Below are positions 51,482 to 62,626 of a stretch of 64,000 bases of DNA, piece by piece. Within the stretch, counting starts at the first letter, position 1. Every line of letters begins with the position of its first letter. A model generated the notes under the pieces. That model worked only from the letters and a program-made list of their open reading frames with translations, had not been told where the DNA came from and ran no database searches. The stretch comes from Tritrichomonas musculus. Lineage: Eukaryota > Parabasalia > Tritrichomonadida > Tritrichomonadidae. Both the position numbers and the translations under genes were made by a program. The DNA is taken from the NCBI GenBank assembly GCA_039105265.1, contig JAPFFF010000075.1, positions 186,001 to 250,000 of the forward strand. Reading direction: 5' to 3'.

Positions 51482-52342
51482 ATGTCTAAATCAATTATAA
51501 CAGAGATCCTTAAAGATTCTGGAATTGAAGATGAGATTAAGCATATTTCAGAATGTGGAGGTGGTGACATTTCATCAGCTTATAAAGTCCAGACATCAAA
51601 AGAAACGTATTTTGTAAAAATTAATTCATCCTCTTTTCTTGACAATTTTAAAGCTGAATTTGCTGGTCTTCAGCATATTAAAGAAACTAATACTGTTCTT
51701 TGTCCAATTCCAATCAAAGTTGGGACTCTGAATAAACATTCTTACTTCGTAATGACATGTCTACCAAATCTTCGAGGTGGTACTGCAGATCTAGGTGAGC
51801 ATTTAGCAAAAATGCATAATGCTGGGCAAACAAAACAATTTGGCTTTCCTATTTTAACCTTTTGTGGCTCAACAGAACTAGATAATACAATGACAGATGA
51901 ACCTTGGAGCGAATGGTTTGCAAAACATAGAATAGGTTTTATATTAAATCAAATTGGTTCTTCTCGTATAACAAAAAGAAGTGTTAAAGAGGTTGAGGAT
52001 CAAGTTATTAAATTATTAAAGCCTCATGACAATGATGTTACACCAACTCTACTTCATGGCGATTTATGGAGTGGAAATTGTGGAACATCAAATGGAACAC
52101 CTTGTATATATGATCCAGCATGCTACTATGGTGATGGCGAAGTTGACTTAGCTATGACAGAACTTTTTGGTAGCTTTGGAAGAAAATTTTTCGATAATTA
52201 TGGAAAGTTTAGAAAAATTCATGAGGGATACGGTAGAAGAAAGAATATTTATAACTTATATCATATTTTAAATCATGCTTACATGTTTGGCGGTTTTTAT
52301 GAAAGCGAGGCGTCTTCAATGATTGAAGATCTGTTTCATTAA
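51482..52342 (+). CDS. Fructosamine/ketosamine-3-kinase family protein
   Basis: 286 residues; the frame extends up to a TTG, but ATG 51482 is the first Met in a good position. The family phosphorylates ketosamines on glycated proteins or small amines, leading to deglycation. The protein-kinase-like fold is visible: GGGDISSAYKVQT nucleotide loop, YFVKINSS with the ATP lysine, a mid-helix GEHLAKMHN, then the catalytic LLHGDLWSGN with D194. The metal-binding YDPACYYGDGEVDLAMTELFGSF is almost the textbook family signature. The length matches bacterial and eukaryotic family members. Likely cytosolic. It could act on an amino sugar or other small substrate instead; protein deglycation is not shown. 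Confidence 0.92.
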   Translation: MSKSIITEILKDSGIEDEIKHISECGGGDISSAYKVQTSKETYFVKINSSSFLDNFKAEFAGLQHIKETNTVLCPIPIKVGTLNKHSYFVMTCLPNLRGGTADLGEHLAKMHNAGQTKQFGFPILTFCGSTELDNTMTDEPWSEWFAKHRIGFILNQIGSSRITKRSVKEVEDQVIKLLKPHDNDVTPTLLHGDLWSGNCGTSNGTPCIYDPACYYGDGEVDLAMTELFGSFGRKFFDNYGKFRKIHEGYGRRKNIYNLYHILNHAYMFGGFYESEASSMIEDLFH

Positions 52343-54103
52343 AATTTTATTAGTGATTCAATTTTTATTTATAAATTTTATGCTTAAATTCATAAAGTTG
52401 GTTTTATACAAAAAGTTTATAAAATTATTCAAATTTTTGAATGAAAAATAGTGAGAGTCTCACAATTTTCTATGCTGCAAACTCATCTTGAAAATCCAGT
52501 ATTTTAGAGCTTGTATTGGATGGAAGCGTTAATGATGGATTTAATGCCGCTAAAATAGCATACTAAAAAAAAAAGAGAGAGATGAAAAAATATATCAAAA
52601 AATTGCTTTTTATTTTTATTTTAAAATTTTATATATAAAAATAAAATTGTAAAATATAAATTCATTTTATTTAAAATAATAATAATATAATATCAAGAAA
52701 ATAATAGATTTAAATGTAAAAATTGAATGCTTTCTTTCAATTTTTGAATGCTTGTTTATCATAATTGTGTTGTGATAACTTCCAAGATAAGGAAGTGCTC
52801 TGCTAATATATAGTTTAGCATATCTTTGTGTATCTACTTCTTTTAAAAAAAAGTGTATCACATTATTCATCATTATAATGATCAAAATCCAAACTCTACA
52901 AGATATTGCTCTTCATTATCGAAGAATGTTTTTCAGTTCGTGCCAAAGCAAGACTTCAAATTCTTAAAACTTTTCAAATGTGAGAGCTCTCACATTAAAA
53001 CTTGAAACTGCTTTAGGCATTCTTGTTAAATACGTTGATCCAAAGAACTACGAATTTATTATGAAAGATACAAAGACAAAGATAATTCCAAATTATCTTC
53101 ATGTTCTTCTGACAAAAAATTGGGGATATCAATCCAGATGATTAATGAGGTTTCAATGTCATCAAAGCTTTATCTGAAATGCATTCAAAAGAAGAAATTA
53201 TACAAGGCTTTTATGCCGTTCTTTGATAAAGTTTCTTTTTTTCTTAGTTTTATTTAAATTTTTGATTATTATTTTTTTTTTTTGAAATTATACCCATTGG
53301 ACAAAAAGTATTATAATTATCTGGATGTTAAATTATGCTCTAGAATTGGCTGGTGATTGAGTTTTTAAACGTAAAAAAATATAACATTAGGTTAATGATT
53401 TTTTAATGATTTTTTTTTTATAGATTTTATGAATGGAAATGATAAATCTAATTATTTCATTTGAAGTATTATTCACCTTGAATTTTAGATTTTTCTGAGA
53501 ATAGATCCAGAATGATATCCAAATTTGGTAAAAACAATAAATAAAATGATATTTAATCAAATGTCCTGATCTTTGTACACTGATGTTTGTGAATCCATGA
53601 TTGACTAAGTTCACGACCGATGAAAACTTTTTGTATTTAAGATTTCGTATGTAAATCTCATTGTTATCAATTTTTGAAAAGAAATTTTTTTATTCAGTAC
53701 TCTTCACAAAATTCAAAATATTCAAATAATTTTGAATAGAAAATTTAAAACTTTTTGAATTCTTTTTTGGACAGAATTTTAATTAAATCATATTTTGAGT
53801 AAAATTTTATATTTTATGAAAATTTTTAGTTATTTATATATTAATATATAAGAAAAACTATCATTTAAATGGTAAAACATTAAGTCGATGAAAAGTTCGT
53901 TATTTGAATTATTATACATATTTTTCAAAATTTTAATAAACTAAATAAATATTATTACTGTAGCCTAATTCTTTTCAACAATTAAAAAACGAAATTTATT
54001 GAAAGAATCATCATTCTGGACATTTTTGAGAATAATTCAATGCAATATTGAAATTTTCAAAAGAAAATTTTCTTCAAAATTTTAAAGTTTTCATTTTTTT
54101 CAG
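52343..54103. other. Spacer with an unidentified gene relic
   Basis: Near 52975-53145 the plus strand reads TLKLETALGILVKYVDPKN and IMKDTKTKIIPNYLHVLL before a stop. It looks like decayed coding sequence of helical type, family unknown. The remainder is AT-rich with no gene. Confidence 0.35.
54091..54096 (+). promoter_or_regulatory. Trichomonad-type initiator (TCATTT) of the ubiquitin-like protein gene
   Basis: TCATTT with the +1 A at 54093, 11 bases upstream of the ATG. Confidence 0.5.
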
Positions 54104-54682
54104 ATGTATGACGAAATGAAGATCCTCATTCAATGGGCCAATGGGTCTTTTCTCCCCGTTATGGTAAAAAAGTCATCGAAATCTTCCGATATTTCATTCC
54201 TACTTAGATTTGCTTACTCTCCAGACGAAGAAATCACCTTTTTTTTCAACGGAACGCCTTTAAATCAAGAAGCTACGCTTGAAAATCAAATGATCAAAGA
54301 GGACGATACACTTTTGGCAATCATTTCGCCAAAGCAAAATAATATATCAAAAAAAAAAATGAAACGAAAAATTAAATCCATTGTTTCAGAAGCTGCAAAG
54401 GTTTCTGATTGGCATTATAATGCAATGGAAAAAGAAAACCGTTATTACAATAATGTTGAAAATGAAAGTACATCAGATGATGATTATTATGATATAAATT
54501 ATTATTTTAAAAAAGGAAAAAAGGCTAAATCTGTATCATCAAAACCATTACCAACATTTTGGAGTAATAACCCTTCAAAGAATAATAGTTTGTTAGACAA
54601 TAAGATTCCAACAAAGTTAAATTCAATCGAAGAAGCTGGAAAGTTCCTTGAAAAGCATGGATGGTCATCATGGGCTTGGTAA
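54104..54682 (+). CDS. Ubiquitin-like-fold N-terminal domain protein
   Basis: 192 residues. Residues about 4-78 have the strand-strand-helix-strand pattern and hydrophobic spacing of a beta-grasp (ubiquitin-like) domain: KILIQWANG, then LLRFAYSPDEEITFFFNGTPLNQEATLENQMIKEDDTLLAI. The last block matches the F-x-G-x-x-L...TL...I-x-x-x-D-x-L-x-x-I phrasing of Rad60/SUMO-like and ubiquitin-like domains. The rest is polar and probably disordered, with a lysine patch (KKKMKRKIKS, about 83-92) and an acidic stretch (STSDDDYYD). It ends EEAGKFLEKHGWSSWAW. It lacks a C-terminal di-Gly, so it is a domain protein rather than a modifier. Function unknown; a proteasome or chromatin adaptor is possible but unproven. 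Confidence 0.6.
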   Translation: MYDEMKILIQWANGSFLPVMVKKSSKSSDISFLLRFAYSPDEEITFFFNGTPLNQEATLENQMIKEDDTLLAIISPKQNNISKKKMKRKIKSIVSEAAKVSDWHYNAMEKENRYYNNVENESTSDDDYYDINYYFKKGKKAKSVSSKPLPTFWSNNPSKNNSLLDNKIPTKLNSIEEAGKFLEKHGWSSWAW

Positions 54683-55340
54683 TAATTGTAATTTTGTTAG
54701 TATTTAGAGTGTTATAATAAATAAAAATAATATTATTTTTTCTAAAAAAAATGCTTTTTTCTTTCTTTTGAATTATTGTTATTTAATATGATGGTGTATT
54801 TGATTTGGATTTTAAATGTAAAGTCTAATACTGATCATCGAATCCGCGACCTCCAAAAACAAAAATAGTTTACCCAAACGCTCAAAAAAAATTCAAAAAG
54901 TTGTAGCATATTATCAAAAAGTTTTTCTCTTTTGAATGGAGAAAAACTTGACAGGTTTTTGGACTTAGCTATTTTAATTGTTATATGTTGCCAGAAATTA
55001 TTCAATAATCTTTTTAATGCAGTCATCTTTTTGTAAAAAATATGTGTAATCTTTTCAAGAAATTTTTTTGCATTTTTTGATTAAAATTTTTTTTATCAAT
55101 ATTAGACATTGTAAGGAGTACTTAACTTACACATTTTTAATCGGATCCACAATTTAATTTATATTTTGTCTAGGAGTCGCAAATTACAACCTCAAGCAGT
55201 TTTTGATCGTTTAGCCATTACACAATAATATTGGGCGAGGAGATGGGAATCGAGCTTGTAACTTTGCATATTAGTTTTATTCAACAACAATAAAAAAAAA
55301 AAAAAAAAAAGATAAAAAAAGATATAAACCAATTAATTAT
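54683..55340. other. Spacer, with tRNA-like B-box fragments only
   Basis: Minus-strand sequences GGTCGCGGATTCGATGATC (about 54835-54855) and AGCTCGATTCCC (about 55238-55252) resemble tRNA T arms. No complete tRNA folds around either. An A run of about 18 bases lies at 55291-55309. Confidence 0.4.
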
Positions 55341-57332
55341 TTAGATTAACAAGCAGCATTTTGAAGACTTCTTTCTGTCATTTTCGTTATTATCCTCAAC
55401 ATTTTTCATAGCATATTTTTCGTAATGGCTGTCAAGAACCACTTTTTGCCTCAGAGAGTCGAGGACGGCTAGCTCTTCCTCTGTCTGCTCCTTCAGAGGC
55501 TTCTTTCTGTATATGTAAGGAATAGAGAAAGAGAACACGTCGTTTATCCAGCAGAGTAGTTGGTACTCTGCCTCTCTGTCTGGTATTGTCCACTTGTAGA
55601 TATGTTTATTTCCTTCCTTTTTCACTAGTTCAGGCATTGCGGTGATTTCTTTCTGTTCTCTGAACTCGAGGAGGATCTCCTGGTCATCTGAAACTGTCTC
55701 AATTTGAATGGTCTGCTCGAGTTGATGTTCATCAACAATATGACATGTTTGGTCAGGTGATATTTTGATTTCTTTATTCTTATCGTCCTGTGCAGAAGCT
55801 GTCGAAAAGTCCCTTCCGTCGCAGAGGAACTCAATTGGACTAAAAACGGCGTTTGAATCATTCAATTCAGTTCCGCTGACGTCGATGTAATATTTAGTGT
55901 ACCCAGTATAAGATCCTGCATCATTTGATAGGTATATTTGAACTGAATAACGACCGTTAGAAGGAAATGTGATACATAACTGATCTTCATATCGAGTATC
56001 GTCAAAAGGTATCTTTAGCTTGATAAACCTGCCGCATTCACGGCTGATTGTCTGGCCATCTTCGTCATCAAAGCTGTTATCGTTTTTCAGTTTCACAATA
56101 TTCCAGATTATCTCTGACTTGTGGCATGAGACAGCAAATCTAATAAGAGCAACACCATGGCGAACCTTGGTCAGCATTCTGGACGGTTTTATTGGGATGA
56201 ACTTGGAATCATGGAACGGATTATATGTTATAGGGACGGGCATGTCACATTTTGACAGATTGTTGACATAATATGAAATGGCCAATGGACTGTCAATGTA
56301 AACTTCAACTTTATAAAAGCCTTCTTCCTGGAAGCTGATATTTGTACGAAAACGGCATCTTTCTGGATGGTTTGGAATATTTTCTTGTACTATTTCGTAG
56401 CTAGTAATGTTATCTGTTGGTATCTCGTTGTAAATGTCTTCGTTAAAGGGGTCTCTCTTGTGAAGATGGATCTGAATCCAATTGATTGGAGCTTTGCAAC
56501 TATAGATCTGAGAAACATAGCCATCGGTACTATCATATTGAACAAATGGATTAGATTCGGTTTTCAGGCAAAGACCAACTGGAGATACGCGACATGATTT
56601 GAAAAAATCATTGTAATCAAAATGAAATGGAATAAGAGATTCTTTTATAGGCATTCTATCGCAAACCGTTTTAACAAGGGGAACTAAGAAAAGGTCTGGA
56701 CGGAAATTCCATTCAAATTGACTATCGGAGTTAAGATGGCCAGCTGCCCATGATGGCTCTGAAATAAATGGTATGAAATTTATTTGAATTAAAAGCGAAC
56801 AATGGTCAGGTTCAATACTTTCTGGGATATTTAAAGGATCATAGCCATATGTTTTGGAATAAGAATAATACTTTGTAATTTTGATTCGTTTTGGATCTAC
56901 ATTAACTTTTTTGACTAGTTCCGAAAAGAATAAGCAGTAACCTTCGTCAACAGCGCATTTCCTCTCAAATATAGCTTCTAAAGAAGTATCTTTTACCTCT
57001 TTTGTTGATAAGGCTTCAACATCATATTTAACATTTTGTGCTTCCCACGCGAAAATGGCAAAAAGTTTGTCAATGTCGTTCTTTAAACTACGGATATAAG
57101 AAATTAAGGAATCGAGAGTTTTAAAGTTGTTTGCTTGAAGATATTTGGTAATGCCTGCTTGATCATACTGAGGAATTGGCGGCTCTTTAAACATTAAAGA
57201 GTTAGATAGACAAGCATACCCAAAATAATCAATTTGGTCTTGAGGAATTGAAGCCAACTCGCGCTCTTCGTATTCGAATGATAAAACAAGATTCTTTAAT
57301 TCTGTGATTTGTGTCTCAAAGTCGTCGGTCAT
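55341..57332 (-). CDS. Transglutaminase-like (kyphoscoliosis/Cyk3-type) protein, probable pseudoenzyme with CaaX end
   Basis: 663 residues from the ATG at 57332. The transglutaminase-core fold is seen at about 85-200: LFAIFAWEAQNVKYDVEA, then ERKCAVDEGYCLFFSELVKK, then DHCSLLIQIN and ISEPSWAAGHL. The family motif VCxGYxxLF appears as V-D-E-G-Y, so the catalytic Cys position is D129. The His position (H177) is kept and the Asp position is E192. Such replacements occur in the cytoskeletal Cyk3/KY class, where the domain acts as a scaffold. Residues 290-390 and 400-490 look like two KY-type beta-sandwich modules (FYKVEVYIDSP, YSVQIYLSNDAG). The C-terminus is polybasic and ends KKSSKCCLLI, a CaaX box (CLLI) favouring geranylgeranylation with an extra Cys for palmitoylation. 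A membrane-tethered cortical protein is inferred. Confidence 0.75.
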   Translation of the reverse strand: MTDDFETQITELKNLVLSFEYEERELASIPQDQIDYFGYACLSNSLMFKEPPIPQYDQAGITKYLQANNFKTLDSLISYIRSLKNDIDKLFAIFAWEAQNVKYDVEALSTKEVKDTSLEAIFERKCAVDEGYCLFFSELVKKVNVDPKRIKITKYYSYSKTYGYDPLNIPESIEPDHCSLLIQINFIPFISEPSWAAGHLNSDSQFEWNFRPDLFLVPLVKTVCDRMPIKESLIPFHFDYNDFFKSCRVSPVGLCLKTESNPFVQYDSTDGYVSQIYSCKAPINWIQIHLHKRDPFNEDIYNEIPTDNITSYEIVQENIPNHPERCRFRTNISFQEEGFYKVEVYIDSPLAISYYVNNLSKCDMPVPITYNPFHDSKFIPIKPSRMLTKVRHGVALIRFAVSCHKSEIIWNIVKLKNDNSFDDEDGQTISRECGRFIKLKIPFDDTRYEDQLCITFPSNGRYSVQIYLSNDAGSYTGYTKYYIDVSGTELNDSNAVFSPIEFLCDGRDFSTASAQDDKNKEIKISPDQTCHIVDEHQLEQTIQIETVSDDQEILLEFREQKEITAMPELVKKEGNKHIYKWTIPDREAEYQLLCWINDVFSFSIPYIYRKKPLKEQTEEELAVLDSLRQKVVLDSHYEKYAMKNVEDNNENDRKKSSKCCLLI

Positions 57333-58279
57333 AGTTATATATAGTTATTTTGTTATGTCTGTTATTTATTTTAATTTAAAATTCTAAATGATTTAATAAA
57401 AATTAAATGAAATTATATGAGTTCATTCAATAATTGAATATTCTTTATAACGTTCATTTTATCCAAAAAATTTATTTTCCTGGCTATTTTTCTCATCGAA
57501 ATTATATTTTTAAAATGTAAAGGAAAGTTTTTAATTATAAATTACTCTAACCTTTTTTCAATAAAATTGATCGATTAAAAAAAAAATAAATATTTTCATG
57601 AAATTTTCAGTTATTTTTTGTTATAAACATCTAAATAATAGAATAATAATATAATAAAATATAATATTAATTAATATTCTAGTTTTATAAATAATATATC
57701 AAGAAATTTGCATTTTAATACAAATTATTCTCTAAAGGTGAAATCAGATTGATAAAAAAACGTTATTTGTGATTTTTAAGTTTTAGTTGATCTAATTTTC
57801 GATTATTATAATTTATATCATTGTTATTAATTATTTTTTAAATATCAAGATTTGTTATTTTATTATATTATTAATTAAAAAATAGGTTAATTCAATAAAA
57901 CCAAAATATAATTTTATTTTATTAGTATATGACATAAAAAAAATACGTTTTTTGTTTATTTATTTTGCAATTGTAATAAAACTATTTTTTAGATTTAATC
58001 ATGAATCTAAAAATATATATTATTACCACGTCTTTATTAAAATTTATTTTTTAGGAAAATCATCATTTTTTTATTGTAGTTTTGCAATAAATAGGTTTTA
58101 AAAAAAAATAAAGATTGAGTCAATTTTCAATTAAAAAAAAACGAGCATTTATTTAAAAAAAAATAGCAAAAGTATTTGGTTTTTCTTAAAAAGAACTCTA
58201 TATTATTTTATAACGAATATGAATATATATATATATTATTTTGTATTAATTATTTTAATAAATTATTTTTATTATGAGT
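57333..58279. other. AT-rich spacer, no gene seen
   Basis: About 950 bp of low-complexity AT sequence between the transglutaminase-like gene and the pogo-like transposon. Confidence 0.55.
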
Positions 58280-58523
58280 TACTCCACTCTCCCTACAATT
58301 CAGCCATTTTTTAATTTTAACATGGTTAACAATATTTTTTTTTAACTAGTTAACAAAAAAAAAAAAAAAAAAAAAAAAAAATAATTATTATTATTTTAAT
58401 AATTTATGATAAAAATGAAAAATAATAAAAAATAATTTTATATTCCAAATAAATAAATATATCAATAATGAGAAATTAAAAAATAGAAATGCTATTGCTT
58501 TTGTCACTTTTTTCAAAAGAAAA

Positions 58524-59725
58524 ATGAAAAGCAAAAAAACCAAAAGTCGGTTTCCACATCCATACATAAAATATTGGAAGGATCCTGATCTATGTATGAC
58601 AGTCAAACAGAAGTACTTGGAACATAAAAACAGTTTAAATGAAGATTGTCATTTCGTTTCACGAATTGCAGCATTACATGGAATAAATAGAAAAACTCTG
58701 AGAGGATGGATGAAAAAATGGGATGAAGATAAATCATGGAACCCTTTTTATACGAAAAACCATGGATCCTTCCACCGAATATTCAATGACCAACAAGAAG
58801 ATAACATAATGGAATATATAGACGCAAATTACATTTCAGAAGGTAATTATTTTAGTGACAGTCAATTTCAAACCGTCGTTTTTGATGCTTTCAATTTGAT
58901 TCACGAAGATGATCTTGAAATTCCGAATTTCAATTGCAGCGCTCATTTTATTCATGATTTTAAAACAAGACATAATGTTTCTTCAAAAATGGCACATTTT
59001 AAACAAAGATCTAAAAACAATCCAAAAAGTGATAATACATATGTTATAGATGAATTCAAAGCAACAATTCAATCAGTGATAGAAAACGCACGCTTAAAAG
59101 GCGAACCTGTGGTAAACGGTGACGAAACCGGATTTCAAATTCTACCAAATTGTGTAAAAACTTGGGCGTACAAGAATTCAAGCAACGTATCAATTAATGT
59201 TTTAGACTCCACCAAGGAGAGAATTTCGGTTATGGCAAGCATTACAAGCACGAATTGCAAATTACCTTTGTTTATTATTGCAGGTGCAAATTCTGAAGAG
59301 GAAAAAGATGAATTATTAGGTCAATTAATTGAGCCAAATATTTCAACCTTCTCTAAAAAGTCATACATGACAACAGAAAATTTTATAGAATATTTAAATT
59401 TTATTAGAAAACAATTTAACTCAGAAATTCCAATTCCAATTGGAATTTATATGCTTCTCACAAAAGTCTCAAATCAATCATGGTTGCTAAACAATTAAAT
59501 ATTAATTTATATTTTATTCCAAGCGGTTTAACAGACATTTTACAGCCTTTAGACTTGTCCATTTTCGCACCTTTGAAATCTAAGGTTAATTCTAAAATAT
59601 CAAATTATCTTTTTGGAAATCAAGAAAAAGAAGTAGGAATGAAAAGAACAGTAACATTTGTTCAAAAAGCTTTTGAAGAATTATCTATAGATAACCTCGT
59701 ATATGCATGGTCGCAATATTATTAA
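58524..59725 (+). pseudogene. Pogo/Tigger-type DDE_1 transposase, frameshifted
   Basis: The first frame (58524-59498, ATG) has a helix-turn-helix (RIAALHGINRKTLRGWMKKW, about residues 48-67). It then has a second DNA-binding-like region and the catalytic start VVNGDETGFQIL with D200. The second frame (59480-59725) continues with AKQLNINLYFIPSGLTDILQPLDLSIFAPLK, the conserved region before and around the third acidic residue (QPLD). The change of frame lies near 59450: upstream of the second ATG that frame already reads YASHKSLKS, the usual SH-motif after the second catalytic Asp. The Asp itself is not visible in either frame. The transposase is thus probably inactive in this copy. The C-terminus ends early at 59725. 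Confidence 0.8.
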
Positions 59726-59854
59726 TTTATATCATTCACAAGTTTTTTTGTTTTTTTACTCTTTACGGAAAATTTTTAAAAAACTAGAGGTTTCAGTTGT
59801 TTTTTATTACAAAAGAAAGTTTTAATTTCGATTTTTTTCCAAAAAAATAAAGTT

Positions 59855-60290
59855 TCTTTTCAATCCAATTGAATTTTTATTCAATGGACGTTGCTTTGAA
59901 ATATAGATTTACTCTTTATATTTCAAACAAAACAAAATTTTTTGTAATGATTTTTCTCACAAAAGAAAAGATTTCTTTTCAATCCAATTGAATTTTTATT
60001 CAATGGACGTTGCTTTGAAATATAGATTTACTCTTCATATTTCAAACAAAACAAAATCTTTTGTAATGATTTTTCTCACAAAAGAAAAGATTTCTTTTCA
60101 ATCCAATTGAATTTTTACTCAATGGACGTTGCTTTGAAATATAGATTTACTCTTCATATTTCAAACAAAACAAATTTTTTTGTAATGATTTTTCTCACAA
60201 AAGAAAAGATTTCTTTTCAATCCAATTGAATTTTTATTCAATGGACGTTGCTTTGAAATATAGATTTACTCTTCATATTTCAAACAAAAT
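59855..60290 (+). repeat. Four tandem copies of a 119-bp repeat inside the transposon
   Basis: The phrase CAATCCAATTGAATTTTTA starts at 59861, 59980, 60099 and 60218, exactly 119 bp apart. Copies are nearly identical, with only a few substitutions between them (for example CTTTATATTT versus CTTCATATTT). The array is non-coding and lies between the transposase and the right TIR. Confidence 0.95.
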
Positions 60291-60970
60291 CAAAATTTAA
60301 TTTCAATGCAATTCGATCGTCTTTTTTGGGAAATCTCGATTTGTTTCTAATTCAAAATATACCAGATCTAAAAAATATTGGAAACAAATCTCTCATTTAT
60401 ACTTAACATGAAACTACCTTAAGATAATTGCTATGTTCTTTAGTTTACCTGAATTTTTCCAAATAAGATGATATTTTATACAAATTTTTTTGAACTTGCC
60501 TATTTCGCCTCTTTATTTGTTATTATGATCAATCATATATTTCCAATCAGTAATTTTTTTCCTAAAAAAAACAGCAAGCATTAAGATATGATCAAATAAT
60601 TTTGAATGGACTACAAGTTCAACCAATTCTAAGTATAAATATTAAAAGTAATGATATATAAAAGTAATAATTTGTATGAATTATCCTACAATCTTTTAAA
60701 CTTTATCAGAATATTAAAATAATAATTTTTTTACCTTCTTATTTTTTACTTATATTTAAAATATAATATTAATAATAAATATAAATATTATATATTTGGT
60801 TTAAATTTATTATTGTTAGATATTCATTGAAATATTCAAAAAATACTTTAACTTTCATTTTTACTATCAAATTTTCTTCTCAATTTAATTCAAAATTGAA
60901 TATAAAAAATAACGAGAAAAAACGTATTTAAAATAACGAGAAATGGCTGAATTGTAGGGAGAGTGGAGTA

Positions 60971-61429
60971 ATACAAATTTAATGCTTTTAAACGATCGAA
61001 GACTAAAATCAGGATTCTATTTTTATCCAAAAAGAGCTTCTTTTAATACTTTAATATTTAACCTAAATAGAAATGTATTGAAAAAGCTCTGAAGCATTTC
61101 AGTGCTTTAATAAACTATCATCCAAGATTATTCTTCATCTGTAAAAGTTAGTAACTTTGAGAACAAGTTTTATCGTTTTTATCATTTTGGTAAAAATGAA
61201 ACCATGTACTTTACTTATTTGCAACTTTGGACTGTTGAGCAAAAAATTAAAAGAAAGTCTTTCTTGTTATATAACATAGTTTATTTAAGTATCTTTCATA
61301 TCTGTGGTTCAATATCGAGCAATTTTCCTTCTTCATATGATATTCATATAGAACATATGCATATACATTCGAGTCTCTATTGTGATTTTTACCTCGAAAC
61401 TCTTTCTTACAGGAAATAATATCGATATA
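60971..61429. other. Spacer right of the transposon, no gene seen
   Basis: A 71-codon plus frame at 61204-61419 has no motif and is probably chance. Confidence 0.5.
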
Positions 61430-61439
61430 AATAGGTGAG

Positions 61440-61870
61440 AAAAAGTTGCCTAAGGCTGAGATAAGCGAGATAAAATGTTAATATATAAAATTGTCATCAA
61501 ATTCGCATGGAATAAATACTTTTGTATTGTGTCGATCAGCCTAACAATGATGTTAATGAAAATAAATTTAGCTGGAATTGTTTTCGTGATTTCTTTAACA
61601 TCATTGAAATAATTCATGATTTTATTTGAGTCCACAACAAGTCTTTTGCTATCTATTGAAATTCCTGTGATGACTTTTACTCCATTGAGTGCTCTACAAA
61701 AGTTCCTTAATTTGTCGGGGTTAATTATAACTCCAAATTTAAAATCGATAATCTCCATTAAAAAATCAAAAGAAACAGATTCTTTCTTTAGAAACTTGGA
61801 AAAAATCAATTCCTTGATTTTTTAGATTTCGCAATCACTCAATATCGTCGGCCTTCAAAACATTCGTTGC
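61440..61870 (-). pseudogene. Fragment of a Tc1/mariner- or DDE_1-type transposase
   Basis: The minus strand reads KLRNFCRALNGVKVITGISIDSK, then NKIMNYFNDVKEIT and IPAKFIFIN. This is the pattern that in trichomonad transposases immediately precedes the first catalytic Asp (xIPAxFIFNxDE). Just after it the frame fails; a later stretch in another frame reads FIPCEFDDNFIY with stops nearby. No Asp motif, start or TIR is left. The family call is from pattern memory and is tentative. Confidence 0.45.
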
Positions 61871-62626
61871 CAATTTCTTCCTCTAGAAACTTTTTATAGA
61901 TTATTCCTTTTCGTTACCAATGTCATATGACATTGGTAATTCAAAATTCCATCTTTGAGATATTATTGCTCTGAATTTGTACCTGATAGTATTCTGTATT
62001 TAAAAAATCTGAGTATAAAATAAAAAATTAATCACAAAAATAAATATTATTAAGGGTTCTTATCTAATATTTTATAAATGTCTATAGGGTATAGTTATCG
62101 TCAAAAGTTCTTCCAAAAGCTGATATACCAGAATTGGGTGTCCATATAGTACATAGTAACAGGAGCACCGTTTTAAAATATTACTGCAATTGATAAAGTT
62201 TACAAGAGATCATATACTTTTTATATGCAATTCAGTAACATATTCAGTCTTATTCTGAATGATTCAATTCCATTATTGCATCATTCTAATTTGGAATTAT
62301 ATAAAACAAATGACTCAGATTTATTTATACTTTTTTTTACTGACTCTTTTTTTAAAAAGAATCATGAACGCAATCTTAGGAATACAATTATCAATTGACA
62401 AAACTATCCTAAACTTTCTACCTCAAAATTAGAAAGTCATGATTTAGTATTATTTTTTGCCATATAATATCTTTTTTCTGCTTTTGCCAAACTTTTTCAA
62501 ATTCCATTCATGTTGTAATGAATTCAATAATTGTAATGAGTTTTGATATACTCTTCTCATTAAAAAACTTTAAATGAAACTGACATTGTTATTTCAGGAG
62601 AAAAAATGAAAGTCATTAAATTTTCC
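61871..62626. other. Spacer with a 26-bp perfect palindrome
   Basis: The palindrome at 61914-61939 has half-site TTACCAATGTCAT. No gene is seen elsewhere in this stretch. Confidence 0.55.

Larger units (their letters stand above)
58282..60968 (+). mobile_element. Pogo/Tigger-like DNA transposon (2687 bp, 28-bp perfect TIRs, TA TSD)
   Basis: Both ends carry a perfect 28-bp inverted repeat beginning CTCCACTCTCCCTACAATTC (58282-58309; complement at 60941-60968). TA lies directly outside each end (58280-58281 and 60969-60970). The inside holds one transposase gene in two overlapping frames, a run of A at about 58359-58381 and four 119-bp tandem repeats near the right end. TA target, TIR length and the transposase type agree with the pogo branch of Tc1/mariner. 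The perfect TIRs suggest recent movement, although the transposase is interrupted. Confidence 0.9.

Noticed and set aside
54830-55260. Two minus-strand B-box-like sequences suggesting tRNAs
   Set aside because: No acceptor, D or anticodon arm pairs around either one; at most old relics.
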